A stretch of 42,697 nt of DNA from Arcobacter sp. (GCA_020048055.1 JAIFNA010000010.1:1-42697), one strand, 5' to 3'; counted from the first letter of the stretch, positions 18,576-27,704 are shown. Made by a program: numbers and translations. The notes: generated by a model not told the origin, from the sequence alone.

Positions 18576-18884
18576 TTAAGCAGCTATGTTAGTAATTCTT
18601 ACTTGTGTGAAGCTTCTTCTGAAACCTCTTTTAAGCTTACTATCTTTTCTTCTTCTTTTTTTGAAGCTGATAACTTTTTTATCTCTACCTTCAACAATAA
18701 CTTCAGCCGTAACGATAGAATTCGCAACATCTGCACCAACTTTAAGTGCAGCTCCATCATTAATAGCTATAACATCTGTAAATTTTACAGTTTCTTTTGG
18801 TTCTAGGCTTAGTTTGTCAATATTTAAGATATCACCTTGTGATACTTTGTATTGTTTTCCACCCGTTTTGATAATTGCATACAT
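18576..18884 (-). CDS. rplU: 50S ribosomal protein L21
   Basis: A 102-residue L21 of normal length: [14 protein letters not shown] start, the [16 protein letters not shown] basic stretch that binds 23S rRNA, and QVRITNI at the end. It is the promoter-proximal gene of the long minus-strand block, transcribed divergently from the thioredoxin-like gene. Confidence 0.98.
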   Translation of the reverse strand: MYAIIKTGGKQYKVSQGDILNIDKLSLEPKETVKFTDVIAINDGAALKVGADVANSIVTAEVIVEGRDKKVISFKKRRRKDSKLKRGFRRSFTQVRITNIAA

Positions 18885-18913
18885 TGATATACCTTTTGAA
18901 ATTTATGAAGCGA

Positions 18914-18919
18914 ATTGTA
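18914..18919 (-). promoter_or_regulatory. Candidate -10 box for rplU-rpmA
   Basis: On the minus strand this reads TACAAT (5 of 6 to TATAAT), about 29 nt before the rplU start, leaving a short leader with a ribosome-binding site (AAAGGT). T-rich DNA lies upstream and no -35 box is seen, as is usual in Campylobacterota. Confidence 0.45.
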
Positions 18920-19042
18920 TCTATTTTAAGTTTAAAGTTTCTTTAATGAAACGGTGATTTTTCATAAGTAAAAAAAGAAGCAAAAGTAGTTTAAACTTTT
19001 TAGATTAAAATACTACCCAAAATAAATTGCAAGGAGTTAAAA

Positions 19043-20050
19043 TTGTCAAAAACAATTAAATTTATAACTATTTTCCTACTAAGTGTAGCACTATCTCATG
19101 GTGCATCAGTTGGTAAATTTTCAGGTGGAAGTGAACATGAAGTGCCAAGTTGGTTTAAACAAAGTTTTTTAGATATTAACGAAGATGTTATAGAAGCAAC
19201 AAAAAACAACAAACATCTTATGCTTTTTATAGACCTTGATGGCTGTCCATACTGTACTAAAATGCTTAATGAAAGTTTTTTTGCAACTAACCCAACAAGT
19301 GATTTTATAAAAAAACATTTTGATGTTGTAAATCTCAATGTAAAAGGTAGTAGAGAGGTTACTTGGGATGAAAAAACTACACTCAGCGAAAAAGACCTAG
19401 CAATTAAATTGGGAGTTGAATATAGTCCAACTGTTCTATTTTTAGATGAAAATAAAAAAATAGTTTTACGACTAAATGGTTATAGATCTGCTCCAAATTT
19501 CAAACTTATCTTAGAATATGTAAACGGAAAACACTATCTAAAACAAAATTTATCTGAATTTCTAGCAAATGTGAAAAACAAAACACTGTACAAACCAATA
19601 GCAAACAAAATGTTTCAAAAAATTAAAGACTTATCAAATATAAAAACACCTGTTGCAATAATATTTGAAGATGGTAGCTGTACCCAATGTGACTATTTCC
19701 ACAACACTACACTTAAAAACAAAGATGTTATAAGTGAGTTTAAAAAATATACCGTTGTTAGATTTGATGCAAATTCGGATGAAGAGTTTATTGGAGTTGA
19801 TGGAAACAAAACTACACCAAAAAAACTTATAAAATCTATCAACCTTGATTATCGACCTGGTATTCTTTTGTATGATGATAAAAAACTTATATCAACAGTT
19901 GATGCTTTACTTTTTAGTTTCCATTTTAAAGAGTTGCTTCGTTATGTAAGTGAAAAAGAGTATAAGTATTTTGGTGGTTATTTGGAATATTTAAGCACTA
20001 GACAAAAAGAACTTACAGAAGCTGGAGTAAGTATAGATATTTCAAAATAA
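19043..20050 (+). CDS. Periplasmic protein with two thioredoxin-like domains
   Basis: A 335-residue protein starting at TTG, supported by AAGGAG six nt upstream (19031-19036). A signal peptide (about 1-21, ending SHG-A) sends it to the periplasm. The first thioredoxin domain (about 40-165) has CPYC at 68-71 and a cis-Pro in YSPT (129); the second (about 180-320) has CTQC at 213-216 and a likely cis-Pro in YRPG. The first half resembles the SoxW/DUF255-type thioredoxins. It is probably a thiol-disulfide reductase or a relay between two redox sites. Partner and substrate are not evident from its neighbours. Confidence 0.85.
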   Translation: MSKTIKFITIFLLSVALSHGASVGKFSGGSEHEVPSWFKQSFLDINEDVIEATKNNKHLMLFIDLDGCPYCTKMLNESFFATNPTSDFIKKHFDVVNLNVKGSREVTWDEKTTLSEKDLAIKLGVEYSPTVLFLDENKKIVLRLNGYRSAPNFKLILEYVNGKHYLKQNLSEFLANVKNKTLYKPIANKMFQKIKDLSNIKTPVAIIFEDGSCTQCDYFHNTTLKNKDVISEFKKYTVVRFDANSDEEFIGVDGNKTTPKKLIKSINLDYRPGILLYDDKKLISTVDALLFSFHFKELLRYVSEKEYKYFGGYLEYLSTRQKELTEAGVSIDISK

Positions 20051-20055
20051 AAGCC

Positions 20056-20079
20056 TGCAAAAGCTTTTAAGCTTTTGCA
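20056..20079 (-). terminator. Stem-loop enclosing the ridA stop codon
   Basis: Perfect 11-bp arms TGCAAAAGCTT (20056-20066) and AAGCTTTTGCA (20069-20079) about a 2-nt centre. The arm on the ridA side encodes its last residues and the stop codon (20067-20069) lies at the tip. A moderate T-rich stretch follows on the minus strand. It sits between convergent genes and could stop both transcripts. Confidence 0.65.
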
Positions 20080-20444
20080 ACAGCAATAATATCCATTTCA
20101 AGAAGTGCATTTTTAGGTAAAGTCTTAACGGCAACGGTACTTCTAACAGGTTTATGATCACCAAAAACCTCACTCATTATAGAGTTTACAATCCCAAAAT
20201 CATTCATATCAGTAAGAAAAATTCCAACCTTTACTACATCGTTAAATGTTCCACCAGCCTCTTCTAAGATAGCTTTTAAATTTTCAAAAATTTGAACTGT
20301 TTGTTTTTTAACATCATTTTCTATCATCTCCCCAGATGGCGTAAGAGCTATTTGTCCAGATGTAAATAACATCCCATTTACTTTAACAGCTTGTGAATAT
20401 GGACCAATTGCGGCTGGAGCTTTATTTGTATGTAAAAATTCCAT
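20067..20444 (-). CDS. ridA: RidA/YjgF-family imine deaminase
   Basis: A 125-residue RidA that hydrolyses reactive enamines and imines from PLP enzymes (for example 2-aminoacrylate). Signature elements are APAAIGPYSQAV near the start, FTSGQIAL, and the C-terminal RSTVAVKTLPKNALLEMDIIAVA with the catalytic Arg. AAAGGG precedes the ATG. It lies 45 nt after dnaG, probably on the same transcript. Confidence 0.96.
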   Translation of the reverse strand: MEFLHTNKAPAAIGPYSQAVKVNGMLFTSGQIALTPSGEMIENDVKKQTVQIFENLKAILEEAGGTFNDVVKVGIFLTDMNDFGIVNSIMSEVFGDHKPVRSTVAVKTLPKNALLEMDIIAVAKA

Positions 20445-20489
20445 TTTTTCCCTTTTATTTAAATTTTTGCGATTTTACTAAAAACAAAA

Positions 20490-22124
20490 TTAAATCATCT
20501 CAATTCTATCTATTTCACCTTTTTTAATAAAATCAATATTGTCTTTCAACACCCTTATTTGTCTTGCTTTCTCTTTAAAATTTATCTCTTTATTATTTGA
20601 TATCATTTGTAATTTTTTATTGTAGTATGGAACTAAAAGTATCATTAATTGACTTTTTAACTCATCTACTTGATAAACTTTAACCTCATCTTGCAGCAAA
20701 ATTCCCCTTAATGATGAATCATCTTTATCATCCAAAAACAAATTAAACTCATTTCTGTGTGTTTGAAACATCTCTTCATTTATAACGTTCAAAACCATAT
20801 TTATTAAAGAATCTGTTTCTAGCAAAGTTTTGATAATGCTAAGCTCAGCAATATCGATTTGACTTAAATTTGTCCTTCTGGTTTTTTGCTTCTCGCTTGT
20901 TAAGCTTACTAGATTTGAATTGATATTTAATTTACTTGAAACATAAGAGAGATACGATTGTTGCATTATTGGAGATAAATGTTTAAAATACTCATTTATC
21001 TCATCTAATGCTTTTTGTTTTTCATTTGGATTATTTAAATCATGGGAATTACAAATAAAATCTATACAAAATTCTGCAAATGGTTTTGGGTGCAAAAACA
21101 TCTCATTTAATATATCCGTTTGTCTATTTTGCACCATATCAGCTGGGTCAACCCCATCTTTAAATATCACAATTCCGCCATCATAACCATGTTGGCTAAG
21201 TAAGTTACTAGCTTTAAAACCTGCATTTAATCCAGCACTATCTCCATCATAAGCTAAAATAATTTTTGGTTCACCCCTTTTTAGAAGCGGTAAATGCTCA
21301 TTTGTAAGTGCTGTTCCTAAAGTTGCCACTGCTGTTTTAAAACCAGCTTGGTGAAGCATAATAACATCAAGGTAACCCTCTGTAATTATTATTTTATGCT
21401 CTTTAAAAATATACTCTTTTGCTAAGTTGTACCCATAAAGCAATTTACTTTTATTGAAATATTTAGTTTGTGGAGAGTTTATATATTTTGCATTGTGTCC
21501 ACTAATTGTCCTACCACCAAAGCCGACAAGTTGACCATTTGGTGTGTAAATCGGAAAAGTAATCCTGTCAATGAATCTTGCAAAAATACCATTTTGCCCA
21601 TAGTCAATAAGTCCAAAATCTTTCCCGTCAGCCAAATTTAAAAAGTTATTTTTTAGATAATGAATAGTTTCATTTGATGATGGAGCAAAACCCAATTCAA
21701 ATTTTTCAATTGAAAAAGATGAAATACCCCTTTTTTGTAAATAATCCAAAACCTCACTGTTAGTTACAAGTAATTTTTGATAATAACTATTTAACTTTTC
21801 AATTACACCATAATCTTGTTTTTTATAATTATCGTCATATTCTAGTGAAAAATTTGAAATCATCGCTAGTTTTTCAATCGCTTCAGGATAGGTAAGTTTT
21901 TCAAACTCCATAATAAATTTTATGGCATCACCACCAACGCCGCACCCAAAACAATGGTAAATTTGCTTTGATGGACTTATCACAAAAGATGGAGTTTTTT
22001 CACCATGAAATGGACAACAAGCCTTAAAATTTGCACCACTTTTTTTAACCTGTATAAAACTTGAGAGTATATCAACTATATCGATACTATTTTTGAGATT
22101 TTCAATTGAAGTTTTTGTAATCAT
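20490..22124 (-). CDS. dnaG: DNA primase
   Basis: A 544-residue primase that makes RNA primers at the replication fork. The zinc-binding domain has C37-x2-H40 and C58-x2-C61; the catalytic core has ITEGYLDVI and the Toprim LAYDGDSAG motifs; the C-terminal part (about 420-544) should bind DnaB and is poorly conserved. The start agrees with homologues, since the IDIVDILSSFI helix begins about 13 residues in. There is no Shine-Dalgarno sequence: the ATG lies 7 nt after an extended -10-like element. Confidence 0.97.
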   Translation of the reverse strand: MITKTSIENLKNSIDIVDILSSFIQVKKSGANFKACCPFHGEKTPSFVISPSKQIYHCFGCGVGGDAIKFIMEFEKLTYPEAIEKLAMISNFSLEYDDNYKKQDYGVIEKLNSYYQKLLVTNSEVLDYLQKRGISSFSIEKFELGFAPSSNETIHYLKNNFLNLADGKDFGLIDYGQNGIFARFIDRITFPIYTPNGQLVGFGGRTISGHNAKYINSPQTKYFNKSKLLYGYNLAKEYIFKEHKIIITEGYLDVIMLHQAGFKTAVATLGTALTNEHLPLLKRGEPKIILAYDGDSAGLNAGFKASNLLSQHGYDGGIVIFKDGVDPADMVQNRQTDILNEMFLHPKPFAEFCIDFICNSHDLNNPNEKQKALDEINEYFKHLSPIMQQSYLSYVSSKLNINSNLVSLTSEKQKTRRTNLSQIDIAELSIIKTLLETDSLINMVLNVINEEMFQTHRNEFNLFLDDKDDSSLRGILLQDEVKVYQVDELKSQLMILLVPYYNKKLQMISNNKEINFKEKARQIRVLKDNIDFIKKGEIDRIEMI

Positions 22125-22131
22125 AGAGATG

Positions 22132-22140
22132 ATTGTACCA
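22132..22140 (-). promoter_or_regulatory. Extended -10 element just before dnaG
   Basis: On the minus strand this reads TGGTACAAT, an extended -10 (TGn then a 5-of-6 hexamer). Only 7 nt (CATCTCT) separate it from the dnaG ATG, so transcription would begin at or next to the start codon. No GGAG-like sequence is present, which fits a leaderless mRNA. dnaG could also be read from the upstream gene. Confidence 0.4.
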
Positions 22141-22174
22141 AAACCATTTTATTTCTTGGCTTTGGCAATTTGTT

Positions 22175-23128
22175 TTAATTTGCTACAGCTGGAGCTACCT
22201 CTGCTGGTGCGGCTTCTTTGGCTAAATCCTCACCGCTAGTAGCATCGTATGGTTCAGCTTCTTGTGCAACTGGCACTTCTGCAACTGGTGCATCTTGAAC
22301 AGTTTGCTCTGCATATATTGTTCTAAGCTCTTGAACTGCATCAAATTCTGTATTTTCCACAACAGAACTTTTAAGCCCCCAACCTATCAAAACAGATATC
22401 AATATCCCTGTAAAAATGATTGCTGCTAAAATTTTCTTGTCTGTTGAGTTGTATTCGTCCGATTCAGAATCAACTGCTCTAGTATTTTTTTCGATTCTTA
22501 GCAGAACTAAAATCATAACAAAAAGTGCAAAAATAACAACACCACCGCCAAGAACACCATAAGCTAAAGTTTTGTTTGTTTGAGAGGCTATATTTTTTTG
22601 ATCCGCCAAAGCTTGCTCATGGTTAAATTTACTTTTAAACAGTGCTAAATAAACATCTATTTGATTAAAAAGCTTATCTTTTTTAAAGCCCAAGACAAGA
22701 CCATCAAGTTGAGCAAGGACACTTATTTTTGTTTTGTTATCATAATCAATCACCGCCCCTAAAATATTATCAACCATTCTCCCTAAGTCAGCATTGTAAT
22801 TTGGACTAGTTGAGCCAATCTCCTGTATTGTAAAAATCTTCTTAGCAATAGATTCCGCTAGTTTTCTAATCTCACCTTGCTCGTTATCTTCTACAAGTTG
22901 CGTATCTGATTTTACTTCTTTATTAGTTGGTTGCGACTCAACCTTTAAAACACTATCTATCTCCTCTTTTACAATCTGTATATTGTTTGGCTCAGCAGTT
23001 AATGATGAGTCAATAGATGTGTACAATCCACCAATAATAGCAATCAATGCAAAAAATGCAACAAAAAATGTGATTGTTCTTACAATCCTAAAAAATACCT
23101 TCTTCTCTATTCTCTCTAACAATGTCAT
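22175..23128 (-). CDS. Unrecognised three-helix membrane protein
   Basis: I do not recognise this 317-residue protein. A basic N-terminus precedes helix 1 (about 17-37); a predominantly helical soluble region follows (about 45-185); helices 2 (about 192-211) and 3 (about 232-252) are separated by a short acidic loop; the tail is rich in Ala, Pro, Glu and Val (about 280-317). I chose the ATG at 23128 because GGAG lies six nt upstream; an in-frame ATG at 23140 would add MELF but overlaps that GGAG. It lies 50 nt before dnaG and may be co-transcribed. The tail composition suggests a flexible extension. Confidence 0.75.
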   Translation of the reverse strand: MTLLERIEKKVFFRIVRTITFFVAFFALIAIIGGLYTSIDSSLTAEPNNIQIVKEEIDSVLKVESQPTNKEVKSDTQLVEDNEQGEIRKLAESIAKKIFTIQEIGSTSPNYNADLGRMVDNILGAVIDYDNKTKISVLAQLDGLVLGFKKDKLFNQIDVYLALFKSKFNHEQALADQKNIASQTNKTLAYGVLGGGVVIFALFVMILVLLRIEKNTRAVDSESDEYNSTDKKILAAIIFTGILISVLIGWGLKSSVVENTEFDAVQELRTIYAEQTVQDAPVAEVPVAQEAEPYDATSGEDLAKEAAPAEVAPAVAN

Positions 23129-23238
23129 AAATAGCTCCATCTTAAAATTTTGGAATCATACTTCCATTAACCAACATACTCCCTTAAGTTAAAATTTATC
23201 ACACTTATCATCTTTTGCTACCATAAGTATAAGTTCGT

Positions 23239-23244
23239 TATAAT
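23239..23244 (+). promoter_or_regulatory. Candidate -10 box for the lapB-rnhA-rnc-aroC operon
   Basis: Exact TATAAT, 28 nt before the TTG start at 23273, with AAGGAAC (23261-23267) between. T-rich DNA lies around it and no -35 box is visible. It would serve the four-gene plus-strand operon. Confidence 0.65.
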
Positions 23245-23272
23245 CATTTTTTTAAATTTTAAGGAACTTTTT

Positions 23273-24322
23273 TTGAATAGTTTAGTTGTGGATTATCGTG
23301 ATCCTATTTTTGGAATATTTACAATCTTTCTAATAATATTTGTAGCATCTTTTCTTACCTATGCTTACAATATCTACATTGAGCGAAAATCAAGAAAAGA
23401 GTACAGAGATTTTGTCAAAAAATTTGAACTAGGTGATTTAAAAGAGGATGACTATATAAACCTTTACACAACTTACAATCTCCCATTTGACTCTATAATT
23501 TTACTAGCTTCGTCATTTCTTCACAAAGGGGAATACAACAAGGCAGTTTCAGTATATCAAGCACTTTTATTGCATGTAAAAGAACCTGTAAAAAAAGAGG
23601 AGCTTTTGGAACTTTTAGGGAAAACTTACTTTAGGGGTGGATTTTTGCAAAGAAGTAAAGATGTTTATTTTAAAATTTTAAAATTTTCTCCACGAAACAA
23701 ACAAGCACTATTTCATCTCCTTTTAATTCATGAAAAACTAAAAGATTATGAAAAAGCAAAAGATATTTTAGAATCACTCGATGAGATTGATGAAGATGTA
23801 AAACTTGACAAATTGTACCTTAAAGCACTTACAATAATTGATGATGTAAAGTTACAAAATAGTGAAAAAACATCTTTACTACTCGAAATTTATAACAAAA
23901 ATAAAATCATCGAAAGGTTACTTTTACAGTTTTTATTACGATTTGATAAAGGGTATTTTTGGGAAAATATCACCCAATTTGATATGGTTAAAATTATAGA
24001 CCTACTTTGGTATCTTGATTTTAGTGATATTGATTTTGATATTGTAAAAACCGATAAATTCTTAACAGATCTATACAGTGCAAAAGGGTATGTCAAAAAC
24101 AGCCAAAGAAGTGATATTTTTGAACTTAGCGTCCTTATCTCTACAAAAAATTCCACTTTAGATGTCAATCTTGATTTGAATTTTTATTTTATTTGTAATA
24201 AATGTAAAAAAACAGCCCCAATGTATGAAACAAGATGCCCACATTGTTATTCCATTTTGACATTAAAAGCAAAACCACAATTAAGCAAAGGTTACTATGA
24301 AAAAAATTCATCTTTACAGTGA
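23273..24322 (+). CDS. LapB/YciM-like TPR protein with C-terminal rubredoxin-like zinc knuckle
   Basis: A 349-residue protein starting at TTG (AAGGAAC upstream). It has one N-terminal membrane helix (about 11-33), then TPR-type helical repeats (about 45-300), then C308-x2-C311-x10-C322-x2-C325. That architecture and the exact cysteine spacing match E. coli LapB (389 residues), which tunes lipopolysaccharide synthesis by steering FtsH-dependent LpxC turnover and helps assembly of LPS. The neighbourhood (rnhA, rnc, aroC, with lptB convergent) is conserved in Campylobacter, where the protein is usually labelled hypothetical. Whether it regulates LpxC here is unknown. The end overlaps rnhA by 26 nt. 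Confidence 0.82.
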   Translation: MNSLVVDYRDPIFGIFTIFLIIFVASFLTYAYNIYIERKSRKEYRDFVKKFELGDLKEDDYINLYTTYNLPFDSIILLASSFLHKGEYNKAVSVYQALLLHVKEPVKKEELLELLGKTYFRGGFLQRSKDVYFKILKFSPRNKQALFHLLLIHEKLKDYEKAKDILESLDEIDEDVKLDKLYLKALTIIDDVKLQNSEKTSLLLEIYNKNKIIERLLLQFLLRFDKGYFWENITQFDMVKIIDLLWYLDFSDIDFDIVKTDKFLTDLYSAKGYVKNSQRSDIFELSVLISTKNSTLDVNLDLNFYFICNKCKKTAPMYETRCPHCYSILTLKAKPQLSKGYYEKNSSLQ

Positions 24323-24731
24323 TGGTAGTAGCTTGGGTAATCCAGGTGCTGGTGGCTGGGGAACTATCTTAAAATATGGCAATAACACAAAAGAATTAAG
24401 TGGAAACAAACCAAACACAACAAATAATATAATGGAGTTAACAGGTGTAATCGAAGGGTTAAAAGCACTAAAAGAGCCTTGTGAAGTGGAAGTTATAAGT
24501 GATAGCAAATATGTTGTACAAGGGATAAATGAGTGGTTAAAAAATTGGGAAAAAAACAATTGGAGAACAGCTTCAAAATCACCTGTTAAAAATCTTGAAC
24601 TTTGGCAGGAGTATCTTGAAGTATCAAAAAAACACAAAATTTTTGCTATTTGGGTAAAAGGACATGCTGGACATATTGAAAATGAAAGGTGTGATATTTT
24701 GGCTAAAAATGAAGCTGAAAAATTACGATAA
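24297..24731 (+). CDS. rnhA: Ribonuclease HI
   Basis: A 144-residue RNase HI that degrades RNA in RNA-DNA hybrids. The catalytic carboxylates are visible: D9 (YSDGSS), E47 (IMELTG), D69 (SDSKYV) and D133, with His123 in GHAGHIENERCD. AAAGG lies in front of the ATG, inside the end of the preceding TPR gene. Confidence 0.97.
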   Translation: MKKIHLYSDGSSLGNPGAGGWGTILKYGNNTKELSGNKPNTTNNIMELTGVIEGLKALKEPCEVEVISDSKYVVQGINEWLKNWEKNNWRTASKSPVKNLELWQEYLEVSKKHKIFAIWVKGHAGHIENERCDILAKNEAEKLR

Positions 24732-24752
24732 AAATTAAAACAAAGGAAAATT

Positions 24753-25427
24753 ATGAAGAAATATACACATCTTGAGAAGTGTTTGGGTTATCAGTTTACA
24801 AACAAAAATCTGATAATCGAGGCTCTAACTCATAAAAGTTTTAAAAAAGCATACAACAACGAAAGGCTAGAATTTTTAGGTGACGCTGTTTTAAACTTAA
24901 TTGTTGGGGAGTTTTTATACAACAAATTCCCAAACTCACACGAGGGTGATTTATCCAAAATACGCGCTAGCTTGGTTAATGAAAAAGGTTTTACAAAACT
25001 TGCTAACGCAATTGAACTTGGTGAATATATATATCTTTCAGAAGCAGAAGAGAGAAATAACGGAAGAACTAAAGCTTCTATACTTTCTGATGCTTTTGAA
25101 GCTATTATGGGGGCTATTTATCTTGAAGCTGGGCTTTTAGTTTTAAAACCTATCGTACTTGATTTATTACTTAAAAACTACGACAATATCAATCTTGATG
25201 AACTTTTTAGTGATTACAAAACAGCTCTTCAAGAGATAACTCAAGCTAAATTTGGAGCGATACCTGTTTATAAATTAGAAAATGCAACTGGACCTGACCA
25301 TCTTAAAGTTTTTGAACTTTCACTTTGGATTGGTGATAAACTTTATGCAACAGCTAGTGGAAATAGTAAAAAATTAGCTCAACAAGCTGCCGCTAAAATC
25401 GTTTTAAAACAACTACAAGGTGAATAA
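24753..25427 (+). CDS. rnc: Ribonuclease III
   Basis: A 224-residue RNase III cutting double-stranded RNA, including rRNA precursors. The endonuclease domain holds the [11 protein letters not shown] signature (about 38-48) and the second acidic site in [15 protein letters not shown]; a double-stranded RNA-binding domain covers about 153-222 and ends in the [13 protein letters not shown] motif. AAAGGA precedes the ATG. Confidence 0.98.
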   Translation: MKKYTHLEKCLGYQFTNKNLIIEALTHKSFKKAYNNERLEFLGDAVLNLIVGEFLYNKFPNSHEGDLSKIRASLVNEKGFTKLANAIELGEYIYLSEAEERNNGRTKASILSDAFEAIMGAIYLEAGLLVLKPIVLDLLLKNYDNINLDELFSDYKTALQEITQAKFGAIPVYKLENATGPDHLKVFELSLWIGDKLYATASGNSKKLAQQAAAKIVLKQLQGE

Positions 25428-25428
25428 T

Positions 25429-26505
25429 ATGAATAGTTTTGGGAGAAAATTTAGATTTAGTACTTTTGGAGAAAGTCATGGTGTGGCACTTGGTTGTCTT
25501 GTTGATGGTGTCCCTGCTGGGATAAAAATCGATTTAGAATTTATCCAAGCACAAATGGATAAGCGAAAACCAGGACAAGATAAAACTCAAACACAAAGAA
25601 AAGAAGATGACAAAATAGAAATTTTAAGTGGAGTTTTTGAAGGGTTAAGTACAGGTACGCCAATCGCAATGGTACTTTACAACGGAAATCAAAAAAGTGG
25701 TGATTATGAAAATGTAAAAAATATTTTCCGTCCCGCTCATGCTGATTTTACATATTTTCACAAATATGGAATCCGAGATTATAGAGGTGGTGGGCGAAGT
25801 AGTGCTAGAGAAACAAGTGCAAGAGTTGCAGCTGGAGCTATTGCTGAACTTATTTTAAGGGAAGTTGGAATAGTTGTGCAAAGTGGAGTTTGTGAGATTG
25901 ATGGTATAAAATGTGAAAATTATGACTTTGAGTACGCACAAAATAGCCCTATCTTTTCACTTGATAAAGATAAAGAACAACTACAATACGATGCAATAAT
26001 AAATGCAAAAAATGACCATGATAGTGTTGGTGGTGTGGCACTTATTAGAGCTTTAAATGTTCCAATTGGACTAGGGGAACCAATCTATTATAAACTTGAT
26101 AGCTTGATAGCTGATGCTATGATGAGTATAAATGCTGTTAAGGCTATTGAGATTGGTGATGGATTTTTAAGTAGTAATATAAGAGGTAGCCAAAACAATG
26201 ACCAATTAACAAAAGATGGCTTTAGCTCAAACCATAGCGGTGGAATTTTAGGTGGAATTAGTAATGGCGATGAGATAGTTACAAAAGTATATTTCAAACC
26301 AACACCATCAATTTTTATCGAACAAAATACTATAAACACAGATAAAGATGAAGTGAAATACAAACTAAGTGGAAGACATGACCCTTGTGTTGCTACAAGA
26401 GGAAGTGTTGTTGCGAAAGCTATGATGAGTATTGTTTTGGCTGATATGTTGCTTTTAAATATGGGTTCAAAAGCTGAACATCTAAAAGCTATTTATAAAA
26501 AGTAA
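25429..26505 (+). CDS. aroC: Chorismate synthase
   Basis: A 358-residue chorismate synthase converting EPSP to chorismate with reduced FMN, the last shikimate step. Motifs FGESHG, RKPGQDK, GRSSARET and SGRHDPCV are intact. I use the ATG at 25429, one nt after the rnc stop, because AAGG lies eight nt upstream; the in-frame GTG at 25420 has no ribosome-binding site and would overlap rnc. Last gene of the operon. Confidence 0.98.
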   Translation: MNSFGRKFRFSTFGESHGVALGCLVDGVPAGIKIDLEFIQAQMDKRKPGQDKTQTQRKEDDKIEILSGVFEGLSTGTPIAMVLYNGNQKSGDYENVKNIFRPAHADFTYFHKYGIRDYRGGGRSSARETSARVAAGAIAELILREVGIVVQSGVCEIDGIKCENYDFEYAQNSPIFSLDKDKEQLQYDAIINAKNDHDSVGGVALIRALNVPIGLGEPIYYKLDSLIADAMMSINAVKAIEIGDGFLSSNIRGSQNNDQLTKDGFSSNHSGGILGGISNGDEIVTKVYFKPTPSIFIEQNTINTDKDEVKYKLSGRHDPCVATRGSVVAKAMMSIVLADMLLLNMGSKAEHLKAIYKK

Positions 26506-26537
26506 AAAATTTTAATAAATAAATTTTCTCTCAAATA

Positions 26538-26562
26538 TGAGGATTAAAAAACAAAATCCTCA
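26538..26562. terminator. Stem-loop at the lptB/aroC convergent junction
   Basis: Arms TGAGGATT (26538-26545) and AATCCTCA (26555-26562) with a 9-nt loop. The lptB stop (26544-26546) falls at the stem-loop junction and one arm codes for its last residues. Neither strand has a good T-run after it, so it may act in mRNA 3'-end protection rather than termination. Confidence 0.45.
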
Positions 26563-27269
26563 CCCAAATAATGCTCTTTCACAAGTGGATTATTTTTTAT
26601 CTCATCAGAAGTTCCACTAGCTAATACACTTCCAGCTTTCATAACATAAGCGCGATCACAAATTTGTAAAGTCTCCCTAACATTGTGGTCTGTTATAAGA
26701 ACACCTATTCCAATATTTTTTAAACTAGCGATTATATCTTGAATATCCCTAACAGCAATAGGATCAACCCCAGCAAAAGGTTCATCAAGAAGCAAAAATT
26801 TTGGACTTGCAACTAAAGCTCTTGCAATTTCAGCTCGTCTTCTCTCCCCTCCGCTAAGACTTATCCCGTTTCTTTGACGAATTGGCTCGATATTAAAAAG
26901 CTCAAGTAACTCCTCAATTTTTCGTATCCTATCGTTTTTATTTTTGATAGATATTTCAGCAGCCAACATAAGATTATCTTCAACACTCAAATCTTTAAAA
27001 ATTGAAGATTCTTGTGGCAAATACCCTATCCCTTTTAATGCCCTTTTATGGAGTGGATATGACGTAATATTTTCATCATCAAAAATAATCTCCCCACTAG
27101 ATGGTGGCACAAGTCCACAAATTGTATAAAATGAGGTTGTTTTCCCAGCTCCATTTGGACCAAGAAGCCCAACAACTTCACCACTACTAACATACAAACT
27201 AATGTCGTGTAATATGTGAGTTTTCCCTATGTTTTTTTTAATATTTCTAGCTTCTAATCTATGCTTCAA
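26544..27269 (-). CDS. lptB: LPS export ABC transporter ATP-binding protein
   Basis: A 241-residue ABC ATPase. Walker A GPNGAGKT is at 37-44, the signature LSGGE at 138-142, Walker B LLLDEP near 160-164, then GVDP and the switch His in LITDHNVRE. This full set, including the GVDPIAV stretch, is typical of LptB, which powers LPS extraction by LptFG. The start is TTG at 27269, overlapping tsaE by 11 nt; only a weak GAGAG lies upstream. lptF/G/C/A are not in the window. Confidence 0.95.
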   Translation of the reverse strand: MKHRLEARNIKKNIGKTHILHDISLYVSSGEVVGLLGPNGAGKTTSFYTICGLVPPSSGEIIFDDENITSYPLHKRALKGIGYLPQESSIFKDLSVEDNLMLAAEISIKNKNDRIRKIEELLELFNIEPIRQRNGISLSGGERRRAEIARALVASPKFLLLDEPFAGVDPIAVRDIQDIIASLKNIGIGVLITDHNVRETLQICDRAYVMKAGSVLASGTSDEIKNNPLVKEHYLGEDFVF

Positions 27270-27690
27270 TCGTATATTCTCTCAATTCATCTAATTTTTT
27301 AATTTTTATTTTAAGATGCCTAAACCCATATTCATCTAAAATATTTTCAAGTTTTTCATCCCCCCACTCAACAAAATGGATGCCATCTTTTTCAAACTCT
27401 TCTAGTATTCCCAAAGATACAAACTCACTAAGTGTTTTATTATAAATATCATAATGAAAAATAGTTTCACCATAAACAGATTGTAAAGAGAAAGTTGGAC
27501 TTGTTACCAAATCATCACAACCAACATGTTTTACAAACTCTTTAACTAAAGTTGTTTTACCACTTCCAAGATCACCCATCAATAAAACAACAATATTTTT
27601 ATTTTTAATAATATTTTGCAAATAAGATGCGACACCTAAAACTTCAAAAGCGCCACAAACAAAAACTTCTTTTTTTAAAACCATACCCAT
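27259..27690 (-). CDS. tsaE: tRNA threonylcarbamoyladenosine biosynthesis ATPase TsaE
   Basis: A 143-residue TsaE (YjeE). The P-loop [10 protein letters not shown] is at 39-48, followed by TSPTFSL and, near residue 105-109, HFVEWG, all family hallmarks. It cycles the TsaBD complex that makes t6A37 in ANN-decoding tRNAs. The mtaB product, encoded in another operon of this window, acts on that same t6A base. Confidence 0.96.
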   Translation of the reverse strand: MGMVLKKEVFVCGAFEVLGVASYLQNIIKNKNIVVLLMGDLGSGKTTLVKEFVKHVGCDDLVTSPTFSLQSVYGETIFHYDIYNKTLSEFVSLGILEEFEKDGIHFVEWGDEKLENILDEYGFRHLKIKIKKLDELREYTIEA

Positions 27691-27704
27691 TTAACTTCTA
27701 ATCT

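Noticed and set aside
25420-25428. GTG start for aroC
   Set aside because: It overlaps rnc and lacks a ribosome-binding site; the ATG at 25429 has AAGG at the right distance.
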